From assembly GCA_000433415.1 (NCBI GenBank), contig FR890476.1, forward strand, positions 1-12,262: a stretch of 12,262 nt of DNA, written 5' to 3'. Both the position numbers and the translations under genes were made by a program. Of the stretch, positions 1 through 6,342 are shown piece by piece (positions within the stretch are counted from its first letter, which is position 1; each line of letters begins with the position of its first letter). The notes under the pieces were generated by a model. It did not search any database. It saw only the letters and a program-made list of their open reading frames with translations, and was not told where the DNA came from. This DNA is from Clostridium sp. CAG:448. GTDB lineage: Bacteria > Bacillota > Clostridia > Oscillospirales > CAG-272.

Positions 1-58
1 GACCGAGCCCGCAGGCGAGAACGACTCCCGCGAGTCCGAAAACCAAATATGCGCCCTC

Positions 59-87
59 TTGACTTGTACGACCATTTGTGATAAAAT
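59..87 (+). promoter_or_regulatory. SigA-type promoter of the Mbeg1-like hydrolase gene
   Basis: The -35 box is TTGACT at 59-64 and the -10 box is TAAAAT at 82-87, separated by exactly 17 bp. The -10 is preceded by TGA, giving an extended TGn element. Transcription should start near 94, about 30 bases before the ATG at 124. The assignment rests on sequence match only. Confidence 0.75.
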
Positions 88-105
88 AATTGTCAGAAAA
101 CCGTG

Positions 106-111
106 AAGGAG
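106..111 (+). promoter_or_regulatory. Ribosome binding site that fixes the hydrolase start at 124
   Basis: AAGGAG lies 12 bases before the ATG at 124. The earlier in-frame GTG at 103 overlaps this site and has no Shine-Dalgarno sequence of its own, so the ATG at 124 is preferred. Confidence 0.7.
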
Positions 112-123
112 AATTTTATTTCC

Positions 124-1302
124 ATGCCCTATATTGATGATTATCTGAAATGGCGCGGAGATCTCAGCTTTTCACAGGCACCCTTCAATGAAATTGATGC
201 CGCCATTCTGTCCACGATCGTATATATTGATTATTCCGCACTGGTGCCGTCCGATCCGTTCGATCCGCCTGTACGTATGCGTGATGTGGGAATCCGCTAT
301 TTTTTTGATCGCGAAAAAGATACACCACTCGGCGTTACCCTAACGGCAAGTATTATGAAAATGTTCCGCGCAATCTATCTGTTGCCGCGCTACGCCAATA
401 TCGGAATGACTGCGTTCTCCGCAGACACCTCTATTACCGAAGAGCGACAGTTCGGTGCGTTGACATTCCGCCTGACCGATACCGAAAGCGCCGTTGTACT
501 GCGCGGTACCGATGACTCCTTGGTGGGTTGGCTGGAGGATTGCAACCTCGCGCGGATGTCCGTTATCAGTGCGCAATCCTGTACAAAGGCATACTTTGAA
601 CGGGTAAGCGCAGCCATCCCGGGACGTTTTTACATCTGCGGACACTCGAAAGGCGGCAACCTTGCCGCGTTTACCGCCGCAACGGTATCCCCGGAATTGC
701 AGGATCGGATTCTTGGCGCCTACAGCCTGGACGGTCCCGGTTTTTACAAGGGATTTGTCGAGCAGGAAGGGTATCAGCGTGTAAAAGATAAAATCTTCCA
801 CATTATTCCGCAGGGTTCCATCGTCGGGACATTCTTTTACAGCGCAGACAATGACATTGTCGTCCGCAGTACCAATGTCGGCGTATTTCAGCATGATCCG
901 TGCTCCTGGCGCCTGATGCGGGATTGCTTTGAACGTGTTCCGGAAGGACTGACCGTACAGGCAAAGAGAAACGCGGACAACTTCAATGCCCGCGTTGCAT
1001 CCATGAGCGCACAACAGATTGACGATTTTGTCGAAACATTTTTCGGCGTGCTGGAGTCTACCGGAGCCACCACGCTTTCCGAGCTGACCAACCATGCTTT
1101 GTTGAAAATGGCGTCCGGTATCCGCGCACTGAATACATTGGACAAGCGTACCAAGGACAACATGAACAGCGTCATTGCGCAACTGATCCGCATCCGTATC
1201 TTTACCCACGCAGAGGAACGGAGCCGCACCAAAGAGGAAAAAGAGGCAGAAGAGAAGAGCAACGAAAAGAAACTTTTGCCCGAAGACAATCTCAAAGAGT
1301 AA
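124..1302 (+). CDS. Mbeg1-like (DUF2974) alpha/beta-hydrolase family protein
   Basis: This is a 392-residue soluble protein that resembles the Mbeg1-like/DUF2974 family, a lipase-related alpha/beta-hydrolase group common in Clostridia and without a settled physiological role. The nucleophile elbow is GHSKGGN, with the presumed catalytic Ser at residue 175. It is followed by SLDGPGF and by an ADNDIV segment (Asp242/Asp244) and a QHDP segment (His257). These supply plausible acid and base members of a Ser-Asp-His triad. The N-terminus (PYIDDYLKWRGDLSF) matches the usual opening of the family. There is no signal peptide or membrane helix, so it should be cytoplasmic. The C-terminal 30 residues are strongly charged (Lys/Glu-rich) and probably disordered. 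It has its own promoter and is monocistronic. Its 3' end overlaps the convergent ABC ATPase gene by 11 bp. The family call is firm, but the substrate cannot be told from sequence. Confidence 0.85.
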   Translation: MPYIDDYLKWRGDLSFSQAPFNEIDAAILSTIVYIDYSALVPSDPFDPPVRMRDVGIRYFFDREKDTPLGVTLTASIMKMFRAIYLLPRYANIGMTAFSADTSITEERQFGALTFRLTDTESAVVLRGTDDSLVGWLEDCNLARMSVISAQSCTKAYFERVSAAIPGRFYICGHSKGGNLAAFTAATVSPELQDRILGAYSLDGPGFYKGFVEQEGYQRVKDKIFHIIPQGSIVGTFFYSADNDIVVRSTNVGVFQHDPCSWRLMRDCFERVPEGLTVQAKRNADNFNARVASMSAQQIDDFVETFFGVLESTGATTLSELTNHALLKMASGIRALNTLDKRTKDNMNSVIAQLIRIRIFTHAEERSRTKEEKEAEEKSNEKKLLPEDNLKE

Positions 1303-1861
1303 TGCACCGTGCCTGTGGGAAATAGCGCTCTGCGCGGTCATGCAAAACCAAAAGAACGGTCTTGCCGGGAGCATTTTCGCAAATCAACGCAGAGATCTGT
1401 GCACAGCTTTCCGGGTCCAACGCCCCCAACGGCTCGTCAATCAGAAGAACCTCTCCGCCAAACGCCAACGCCCGCGCAATCGCAACACGCTTTGCCATGC
1501 CGCCGGATAATTCCCGCGGCAAAAGTCCGGACGCATCGGCAAGCCCCACACGGGCAAGAAAATCCAATGCCACGGGGAGCGTCTGCTTTTTCCCGCCCAA
1601 TACAAGGTTCACATTTTCCAATGCCGTCATTTGCGGGATCAGTCGCGGTTCCTGAAACACGACCGAAACGTGCGCGCCTCCCGTCGTGATTTTACCAGAA
1701 GTCGGTACAAGCAACCCTGCCGCAAGATGCAGCAGGGTTGTTTTTCCGCGTCCGGAAGGTCCCTGCAGAACCGAAATACTGTTATCCGGCAATGAGAGGG
1801 AATAGTGATCAAACAAAATCCGATCCCCATAGCCAAACGTCACATCTTCAAATTGCAGCAT
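1292..1861 (-). CDS. ABC importer ATP-binding protein, nitrate/sulfonate/taurine type (short)
   Basis: This is the ATPase subunit that drives import by the adjacent permease, acting on the cytoplasmic face of the membrane. All nucleotide-binding motifs are present: Walker A GPSGRGKTT (34-42), Q-loop Gln70 in VVFQEPRLIP, signature LSGGMAKR (118-125), Walker B VLLIDE (138-143), D-loop GALD and H-loop His174. The VFQEPRLIP and LSGGMAKRVAIARAL wording is typical of SsuB/TauB-like proteins. At 189 residues it is shorter than the roughly 240-270 of that family. It stops about 15 residues after the H-loop, so the usual C-terminal extension is missing. The ATG at 1861 is preceded by a GGAGGG ribosome binding site at about 1870-1875. 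It overlaps the end of the permease gene by 14 bp, which suggests translational coupling. It is the last gene of the operon and converges on the hydrolase gene. The substrate is not known. Confidence 0.9.
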   Translation of the reverse strand: MLQFEDVTFGYGDRILFDHYSLSLPDNSISVLQGPSGRGKTTLLHLAAGLLVPTSGKITTGGAHVSVVFQEPRLIPQMTALENVNLVLGGKKQTLPVALDFLARVGLADASGLLPRELSGGMAKRVAIARALAFGGEVLLIDEPLGALDPESCAQISALICENAPGKTVLLVLHDRAERYFPQARCITL

Positions 1862-2660
1862 GCCCGTCTCCCTCCTTTTCCTGATTCTTTTTTTCGTTCT
1901 TCTTCCTGCCGTGCAAGACCGGAAGCAGAAACAGTTTTTCCGTTACGACACTGATCAGAATCACACACAGCGTCCATGCAAACAAATCCACGGTTTCCAA
2001 ATACAACTTGGACTCATACAGCGATTTCCCGATGGAAAATGCCGTTACCGCCAGAACCTCCGCGGCAATACCGGCTTTCCATCCCATACCGACCGATGCG
2101 CGGCAGCCTGCCAGCAGATAGGGACGCGCGGCGGGAATGTAAAGAACGCGGAGCACGGTCCATTGCGACAGGTGAAAGGTCTTAGCCATTTCCAAAAGAG
2201 AACGGTCTGTGCGCCGTAACCCTTCCGTTACGTTTTCCCAAATAACAGGCAGAACGATCAATGCCGAAATGATTGCGGGCAGAATATCACGCCCGATCCA
2301 AAGAAGCAAAAGAATAATGAATGACGCGACGGGCGTTGCCTTGATCACGGTCATAAACGGTTTGACCAACGCGTACAGAAACGAAAACCGCGCGCAGAGA
2401 AATGCCAACAGATAGCCGACGACCAGCGCGCCGAGAATGCCGGAAACAACCCGCAAAAGACTCAATCCCGTATTTTTCCAGAACCCGCCCGTCAACGACA
2501 ACTGCCCAAGGCGCAAAAGCACCTTGGGCGGGGAGGGAAGAAGCAATTCGCTGTCAACGGCAAGGGAGATCAACCACCAGACACCGATCCAAAACAGAAT
2601 TGCAATCCCTCCGTACAGAATACGGATTGTCTTTTGCGCACGCTCACTTCTTGCGTGCAT
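1848..2660 (-). CDS. ABC importer permease, nitrate/sulfonate/taurine type (BPD family)
   Basis: This is the membrane subunit of the importer, about 270 residues with roughly six hydrophobic helices, matching SsuC/TauC-type permeases in length. The cytoplasmic coupling (EAA) loop is visible at about 157-185: EMAKTF, then a hydrophobic stretch, then IPAARPYLLAG. The usual Gly of the loop is His here. The segment after it (MGWKAGIAAEVLA) resembles the conserved sulfonate/nitrate-permease region. The tail is Lys/Glu-rich. The start is uncertain. ATG at 2660 gives the family length and is preceded by GGGTGAT, a partial match to the anti-Shine-Dalgarno. ATG at 2672 is also possible, while the GTG at 2723 has no ribosome binding site. 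The gene overlaps the 3' end of the solute-binding protein gene by 17 bp and is overlapped by the ATPase gene, so the three importer genes are tightly coupled. Confidence 0.87.
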   Translation of the reverse strand: MHARSERAQKTIRILYGGIAILFWIGVWWLISLAVDSELLLPSPPKVLLRLGQLSLTGGFWKNTGLSLLRVVSGILGALVVGYLLAFLCARFSFLYALVKPFMTVIKATPVASFIILLLLWIGRDILPAIISALIVLPVIWENVTEGLRRTDRSLLEMAKTFHLSQWTVLRVLYIPAARPYLLAGCRASVGMGWKAGIAAEVLAVTAFSIGKSLYESKLYLETVDLFAWTLCVILISVVTEKLFLLPVLHGRKKNEKKNQEKEGDGHAAI

Positions 2661-3807
2661 AGTAGAAATCATCACCCGGAACGGCACCGCCGACGGATGC
2701 GGGGGCGATTTCAAACAGGGCACTCATGTATTTGGAAACAGCGGTTTTCATCGCTTCTCCCTCCATAAAGCAGATATTGCAGTTGGGAATTGCTTTGGCT
2801 GCAACCGCCGCCTGTGCGAAAATACCGTTCGCGGCAATCATCTCGCCTGCGCTTTCCGGATTTTCCCGGACGTAAGAAACGGATGCGCTGTACTCATCCA
2901 GAAACATGGAAACAGCATCCGGGTGCTGGTTGGCAAACTCCGTGCGAACGACGATGCAGCCCTGCACCAGGGAATCCTTTTCGGAAACACGGTTCCATTC
3001 TGCGGTCACATCGACCACCTTTTTCAGATCTTTGTTCTGGCTCATTGCAATGGTTACCATCGGTTCCGGCAGAATCGCGATGTCAACCTTTCCTGCCGTA
3101 ACGGCGGTACGCAGATCAGCAGGCTGTGCATAGGTGTTGTCAATGGTAACATCCAATCCATTCTTGGCAAACAGATACTTCATGATGAAAGTCGGATTCT
3201 GCGCCGGGCAATATACGGTCTTGCCGTTCAGGTCTGCAAGCGAGCTGATGCCCTGATCCCCGTTGGTCACAATATACAATACGCCGAGGGTGTTTGCGGC
3301 AAGAATCTGCACGCCCCCTTTGGTCTTGGCATACACCGTCGCCGCCGCATTGGTCGGCAGTGCGGCAATATCAACATTTCCGGAGATCAAAGCCGCAGAA
3401 ACATTGGAAGCATCGCTTTCGACGGAAAAAGAATAATTGAGCAGGGTATTCTTTTTGGTATTCTCATCCATCAGCTTTGCCATGCCGAATCCGGTTGTGC
3501 CGTTGAGTACCATAATTTTGACATCCAGCCCAAGATCAGCCGAAGCGGTTGTTTCTTCCGCAGAAGTGGTCTCCTCCGCAGAAGTCGTGCTGTCGGTATC
3601 GGTTGTATCCGCAGTTTCGGTATCGGCGGATGTGCTTTCATCGCCTTTGTCGGTGGTCGATACCGCAGTGGTCTGCTCCGCATCGGCGGATGTGGTCTCC
3701 TGCGGCTTTCCCTGATCGGAAGCACAGGAAACAAGGAGTGCAAACAGCATGCAGACAGTTAAAACCGCCGCAAGCAGCTTCATCGTATTGTTCTTTTTGG
3801 TTTTCAT
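2644..3807 (-). CDS. ABC importer solute-binding lipoprotein, NMT1/SsuA-like
   Basis: This is the extracytoplasmic substrate-capturing lipoprotein of the importer (387 residues). It has a basic N-terminus, a hydrophobic segment (about 11-26) and a lipobox LVSC with Cys28 as the expected lipidated residue. A long low-complexity linker (about 33-91) of Thr, Ser, Ala, Glu and Asp follows, including two tandem ETTSAE units. The binding domain starts near residue 92 (LGLDVKIMVLNGTTGFGMAK) and shows family segments such as LISGNVDIAALPTNAA, a DLNGKTVYC stretch and AGKVDIAILPEP. This two-lobed type serves importers of sulfonates, taurine, nitrate or thiamine-precursor pyrimidines, and sequence alone does not choose between them. 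The ATG at 3807 has a GAAAGGA ribosome binding site (3814-3820). It lies 40 bases after the regulator gene and leads the three transport genes. Confidence 0.9.
   Translation of the reverse strand: MKTKKNNTMKLLAAVLTVCMLFALLVSCASDQGKPQETTSADAEQTTAVSTTDKGDESTSADTETADTTDTDSTTSAEETTSAEETTASADLGLDVKIMVLNGTTGFGMAKLMDENTKKNTLLNYSFSVESDASNVSAALISGNVDIAALPTNAAATVYAKTKGGVQILAANTLGVLYIVTNGDQGISSLADLNGKTVYCPAQNPTFIMKYLFAKNGLDVTIDNTYAQPADLRTAVTAGKVDIAILPEPMVTIAMSQNKDLKKVVDVTAEWNRVSEKDSLVQGCIVVRTEFANQHPDAVSMFLDEYSASVSYVRENPESAGEMIAANGIFAQAAVAAKAIPNCNICFMEGEAMKTAVSKYMSALFEIAPASVGGAVPGDDFYYARKK
3551..3586 (-). repeat. Two tandem 18-bp repeats in the lipoprotein linker
   Basis: Units at 3551-3568 and 3569-3586 match at 15 of 18 bases and each encode the same six-residue Glu/Thr/Ser/Ala unit. 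Related SAD-coding stretches recur to about 3695. The linker probably grows and shrinks by in-frame repeat slippage. Confidence 0.7.
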
Positions 3808-3825
3808 GGTTTTTCCTTTCTTTAC

Positions 3826-3846
3826 CTTTATATCTATCCTATAAAG
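3826..3846. promoter_or_regulatory. Inverted repeat CTTTATA-N7-TATAAAG between regulator and lipoprotein genes
   Basis: A perfect 7-bp inverted repeat with a 7-base spacer fills most of the 40-base gap between the regulator stop (3848) and the lipoprotein start (3807). It lies just upstream of the ribosome binding site. It could be an operator or a weak mRNA hairpin. It is too AT-rich and lacks the T-run to be a standard terminator. Confidence 0.35.
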
Positions 3847-3847
3847 A

Positions 3848-4507
3848 TTACAGATAAAATGCCGTCATTCCTTCACGGTGCAACAGACGGATTGTTTTTC
3901 CTTTCCGCACGACAAAACCGTCCGCGCAAAGGGTATCAAATGCACGATAGAGAGATGCGCGTCCGAGATTCAGATAACCCGCCAATGCCGACATGGAAAT
4001 CGGGATTACAAATGTCCCGCCATCCTCCGGCGCGATGGTGTCCAAGAACACCGCAAGCCGCCGCTCCGCGCTTCCCGCCGTCAGTGTTACAATCTTCCGG
4101 TTCAGAAAGCGGATACGTTCCGACAAAAACGCAATGTATCCGTACATGATGCTGCTGTCCGATGCAAATAGCGTGCGCAGCGCACTCTCCGGCAGAAAAA
4201 GCACCGTGCATCCTGTAAGGGCGACGATTCTGCTTGCAAGCGGAGCATCCGAAAAAAGATTGGCAACGCCCGTGATACCGCCGCGCCCGAGAACACGCAA
4301 AAGAACATCCCGGTCGCTGTCGGCAGAATAAACCGCGGCACGTCCGTCGGTCATCAGCAAAATGCCGCAACCGCCATCCGGAGCACGGACCGTTTCGCCG
4401 GCGGTATATTGGTACACACAGATCCAACGCTCCGCTTCATCGGCAAGAGCGGGACTGATATCCGCAAGAAATGGAATCAGCCGGATTTCCTTTTCATACT
4501 TTCCCAC
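3848..4507 (-). CDS. Crp/Fnr-family transcriptional regulator
   Basis: This is a 219-residue DNA-binding regulator. The N-terminal part (about 10-120) has the cyclic-nucleotide-binding-like beta-roll pattern. A long dimerisation helix follows (about 120-140, IMYGYIAFLSERIRF). A C-terminal winged helix-turn-helix (about 165-205) has recognition helix GRASLYRAFDTL and wing FVVRKGKTIRLL. Residues expected for cAMP binding are not evident: the GEL-type motif is replaced by GGITGVANLF. The four cysteines (30, 47, 100, 194) do not form an Fnr-like N-terminal cluster. The ligand is therefore unknown and may be a small effector linked to the transported substrate. The GTG start at 4507 follows GGAGG (4513-4517) by five bases; an upstream in-frame TTG at 4525 would place this ribosome binding site inside the gene. 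As first gene of the operon it probably controls the importer and itself, using the leader palindrome at 4529-4544. Confidence 0.88.
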   Translation of the reverse strand: MGKYEKEIRLIPFLADISPALADEAERWICVYQYTAGETVRAPDGGCGILLMTDGRAAVYSADSDRDVLLRVLGRGGITGVANLFSDAPLASRIVALTGCTVLFLPESALRTLFASDSSIMYGYIAFLSERIRFLNRKIVTLTAGSAERRLAVFLDTIAPEDGGTFVIPISMSALAGYLNLGRASLYRAFDTLCADGFVVRKGKTIRLLHREGMTAFYL

Positions 4508-4512
4508 AGCAT

Positions 4513-4517
4513 CCTCC
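4513..4517 (-). promoter_or_regulatory. Ribosome binding site that fixes the regulator GTG start
   Basis: On the minus strand GGAGG ends five bases before the GTG at 4507. There is no in-frame ATG near it, so the non-ATG start is the best supported. Confidence 0.7.
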
Positions 4518-4528
4518 TTTACCAAAAG

Positions 4529-4544
4529 TGTCTCATATGATACA
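4529..4544. promoter_or_regulatory. 16-bp palindrome in the operon leader, candidate Crp/Fnr operator
   Basis: TGTCTCATATGATACA is symmetric at 7 of 8 base pairs (TGTnTCATATGAnACA). Its outer TGT/ACA and inner TCA/TGA arms recall the twofold sites of Crp/Fnr-family dimers. It lies between the predicted transcription start (about 4548) and the ribosome binding site, at about +5 to +20. A bound regulator there would block transcription, which fits autorepression. Function is inferred from position and symmetry. Confidence 0.5.
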
Positions 4545-4554
4545 GTACGAGGGT

Positions 4555-4583
4555 ATTATACAACATTTTGTGCCGTTTGTCAA
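4555..4583 (-). promoter_or_regulatory. Consensus SigA promoter of the regulator/ABC importer operon
   Basis: On the minus strand TTGACA (4583-4578) and TATAAT (4560-4555) are both perfect and separated by exactly 17 bp. Transcription should start near 4548. A promoter this strong leading a regulator gene suggests that repression, not activation, sets the expression level. Confidence 0.9.
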
Positions 4584-4631
4584 GAGGCAAGTGGCTGAAT
4601 CCTTTGCAACAAAGTCACACGCGCCTACGGC

Positions 4632-4673
4632 AAAAAACACATACCGACCGTCAGCAGTACAATCGGTATGTGT
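4632..4673 (-). terminator. Rho-independent terminator of the ABC exporter operon
   Basis: On the minus strand an 11-bp perfect stem, ACACATACCGA (4673-4663) with TCGGTATGTGT (4647-4637), encloses a 15-base loop and is followed by a run of Ts (to 4632). It starts about 70 bases after the permease stop at 4741 and ends about 50 bases before the next promoter. It therefore separates the two minus-strand operons. The loop is rather long and the T-run short. Confidence 0.75.
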
Positions 4674-4740
4674 GCATTTATAAAAGACAGGTATCATCAT
4701 TTGCCGAACGCACGGTTAACAAATCCCTTACAAACAGAAC

Positions 4741-6342
4741 TCAAAGCGCGGCAAACAATGCACAGCCCTTTGTTTTATGCCAGTTCACGAGGACCGCGAT
4801 CAGGGCAATGCTCAGAACCGCAAAGATACCAAGATATGCGATCGCTCCGATATAAGTGCCAAAGAGGAAATAGCCTCCCGCAAGCACAAGTCCATATCCC
4901 CACCCGGAAAACAGGGCAACCATAACGCTCATGCTCTGCTTGATCGGAATAATTTCATTGGACCAGGTCAGGTTCGGATGGCGCAAACCGAGGAAGAGCG
5001 CAAAGAATGCGGCAAGTGGAACATAGAGAAGCGCGACCACCGCCGCAAAAACGGTTTCGACGGGTGCAACAGGAAACGTCACAATTGTGGTGCAGACAAG
5101 GAAGAAAATCATGGGAATTCCGGTAATGATGATCTGCAATTTCGCCTTTGCCAGCAGTACCTGAAACGGACTGACCGGCAGAGACTGTAGCAGCCACAGA
5201 TTCTTTCCCTCCAACGAAACGGACGGCGCCGCAGTATCATTCATACTTGCAAGCAGACATGCGGCGGCACAGGCGAGAACGGGAACAATGCCGGCACTTC
5301 CCTCAAAAACACTGTTCAAAGCGTCAATCAACCCGCGCCCTTTGATCAGCAGGAAAATCCCGGCTGCGGGCAGAAAGAGTGTTCCGAAACCGCAATTCAG
5401 CATGTAGTTGGCACTTCCGGTAAAGCGGCGGAATTCTTTGCGCAAAAGTGCGCTGCTCGCATTTTCCGCTTTGACGGTTTTCTCTTTATATGCCACCCGC
5501 ACCACTTTTCCAGTTGCGGTCGCAATCCGTAAAAAGCTCCTCGAGAGGATCACACAGGTCAGTGCAAAAAGACCGAACACAACAAGCCCGACGGTCAATT
5601 CCGCCACCCAATCACCGGTTCCGACACAGCCGATCAGATAAATCGGATATGCCGCCCCTCTGATCTTTTCCCCAATCTCGGCGGCATGCTCAACCAAATA
5701 CCCGACCAGCTCCTGTGCGCGGAAATAGAACGCATAATATATGCCGATAAACACCAAGGAAAAGAGGGTGGTCAGAATGCCGCGGTTTTTGAGCTTGAGG
5801 CTGATTTTTGCGATCACCCAGCCGAGCAGACAGGAAAGTGTAAGTACAAAAAGGGAAATCAGAACAAACAGAAGCAGGGAACCGAACACGACAGAAAACG
5901 ACGCAGTGGCTCTGACCCAATAGACAATCATGGCAGGCAAATATACCATTCCCGCATACAGGGTTCCCATCAGATACACCGACAACAGGCGCGAAGCGAT
6001 GATGCACCGGACCGGAATCGGCATAGACAGGAGCAGATCGTTATCCTTGGAAAGATAAAGTCCTGAATAGGTGTTGAAAACACTTCCGAACGCGCCCATT
6101 ACAATGGAAAACAACCCGATCATGGTAAAATACATCCAATCCATGCCGTTTGTCGCAAAGACATCGCACAGGGAAATGGCAAACGTAACCACCAAAGCAC
6201 CGGCTATTAAGAGCAGCAGACATCCAAACCCAAGAAAAAGTGCAACAGTCGACCCGACAGAGCGGCGCTGATTCTTTTTCGGATTGTAGAAATATGCCCG
6301 AAAAATCTCGGTCATTTGTTTTTTCAAAAGTGTCCTCAGCAT
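4741..6342 (-). CDS. ABC exporter permease, ABC-2-like, 533 residues
   Basis: This is a large integral membrane protein, the permease partner of the ATPase encoded just upstream. About ten to twelve hydrophobic helices are visible, for example at 33-56, 71-92, 115-142, 150-178, 188-207, 232-268, 320-333, 350-366, 405-424, 430-452, 470-494 and 497-519. Two similar cytoplasmic motifs occur, one per half: SKDNDLLLSMPIP (98-110) and SLEGKNLWLLQSLPVSP (376-392). This suggests a fused or duplicated two-half architecture. Related clostridial proteins are annotated as putative ABC exporters, and the transported substrate is unknown. The ATG at 6342 follows a GGAGG ribosome binding site (about 6350-6354) and overlaps the ATPase stop by 7 bp (ATGCTGA), so translation is probably coupled. 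A terminator follows at 4632-4673. Confidence 0.85.
   Translation of the reverse strand: MLRTLLKKQMTEIFRAYFYNPKKNQRRSVGSTVALFLGFGCLLLLIAGALVVTFAISLCDVFATNGMDWMYFTMIGLFSIVMGAFGSVFNTYSGLYLSKDNDLLLSMPIPVRCIIASRLLSVYLMGTLYAGMVYLPAMIVYWVRATASFSVVFGSLLLFVLISLFVLTLSCLLGWVIAKISLKLKNRGILTTLFSLVFIGIYYAFYFRAQELVGYLVEHAAEIGEKIRGAAYPIYLIGCVGTGDWVAELTVGLVVFGLFALTCVILSRSFLRIATATGKVVRVAYKEKTVKAENASSALLRKEFRRFTGSANYMLNCGFGTLFLPAAGIFLLIKGRGLIDALNSVFEGSAGIVPVLACAAACLLASMNDTAAPSVSLEGKNLWLLQSLPVSPFQVLLAKAKLQIIITGIPMIFFLVCTTIVTFPVAPVETVFAAVVALLYVPLAAFFALFLGLRHPNLTWSNEIIPIKQSMSVMVALFSGWGYGLVLAGGYFLFGTYIGAIAYLGIFAVLSIALIAVLVNWHKTKGCALFAAL

Noticed and set aside
1..114. A minus-strand frame reads as a polar stretch followed by a hydrophobic helix-like segment (EGAYLVFGLAGVVLACGLG), possibly the start of a membrane protein gene leaving the window.
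   Set aside because: There is no ATG or GTG in the frame. The only possible start is a TTG with a weak AGAGGG site and no promoter, and the frame covers the hydrolase promoter. Plus-strand frames here are also open but equally unsupported.
103..123. GTG at 103 as the hydrolase start.
   Set aside because: It overlaps the AAGGAG site and has no ribosome binding site; ATG at 124 matches the family N-terminus.
340..1374. A long open frame (344 codons) on the minus strand across the hydrolase gene.
   Set aside because: It is antisense to a gene with clear family motifs, has Cys/His/Gly-rich composition without domains, and has no promoter or ribosome binding site of note.
2437..3762. A 441-codon plus-strand frame across the permease and lipoprotein genes.
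   Set aside because: It is a shadow of the real minus-strand genes: no recognisable motif, Cys/His/Arg-rich, and no ribosome binding site.
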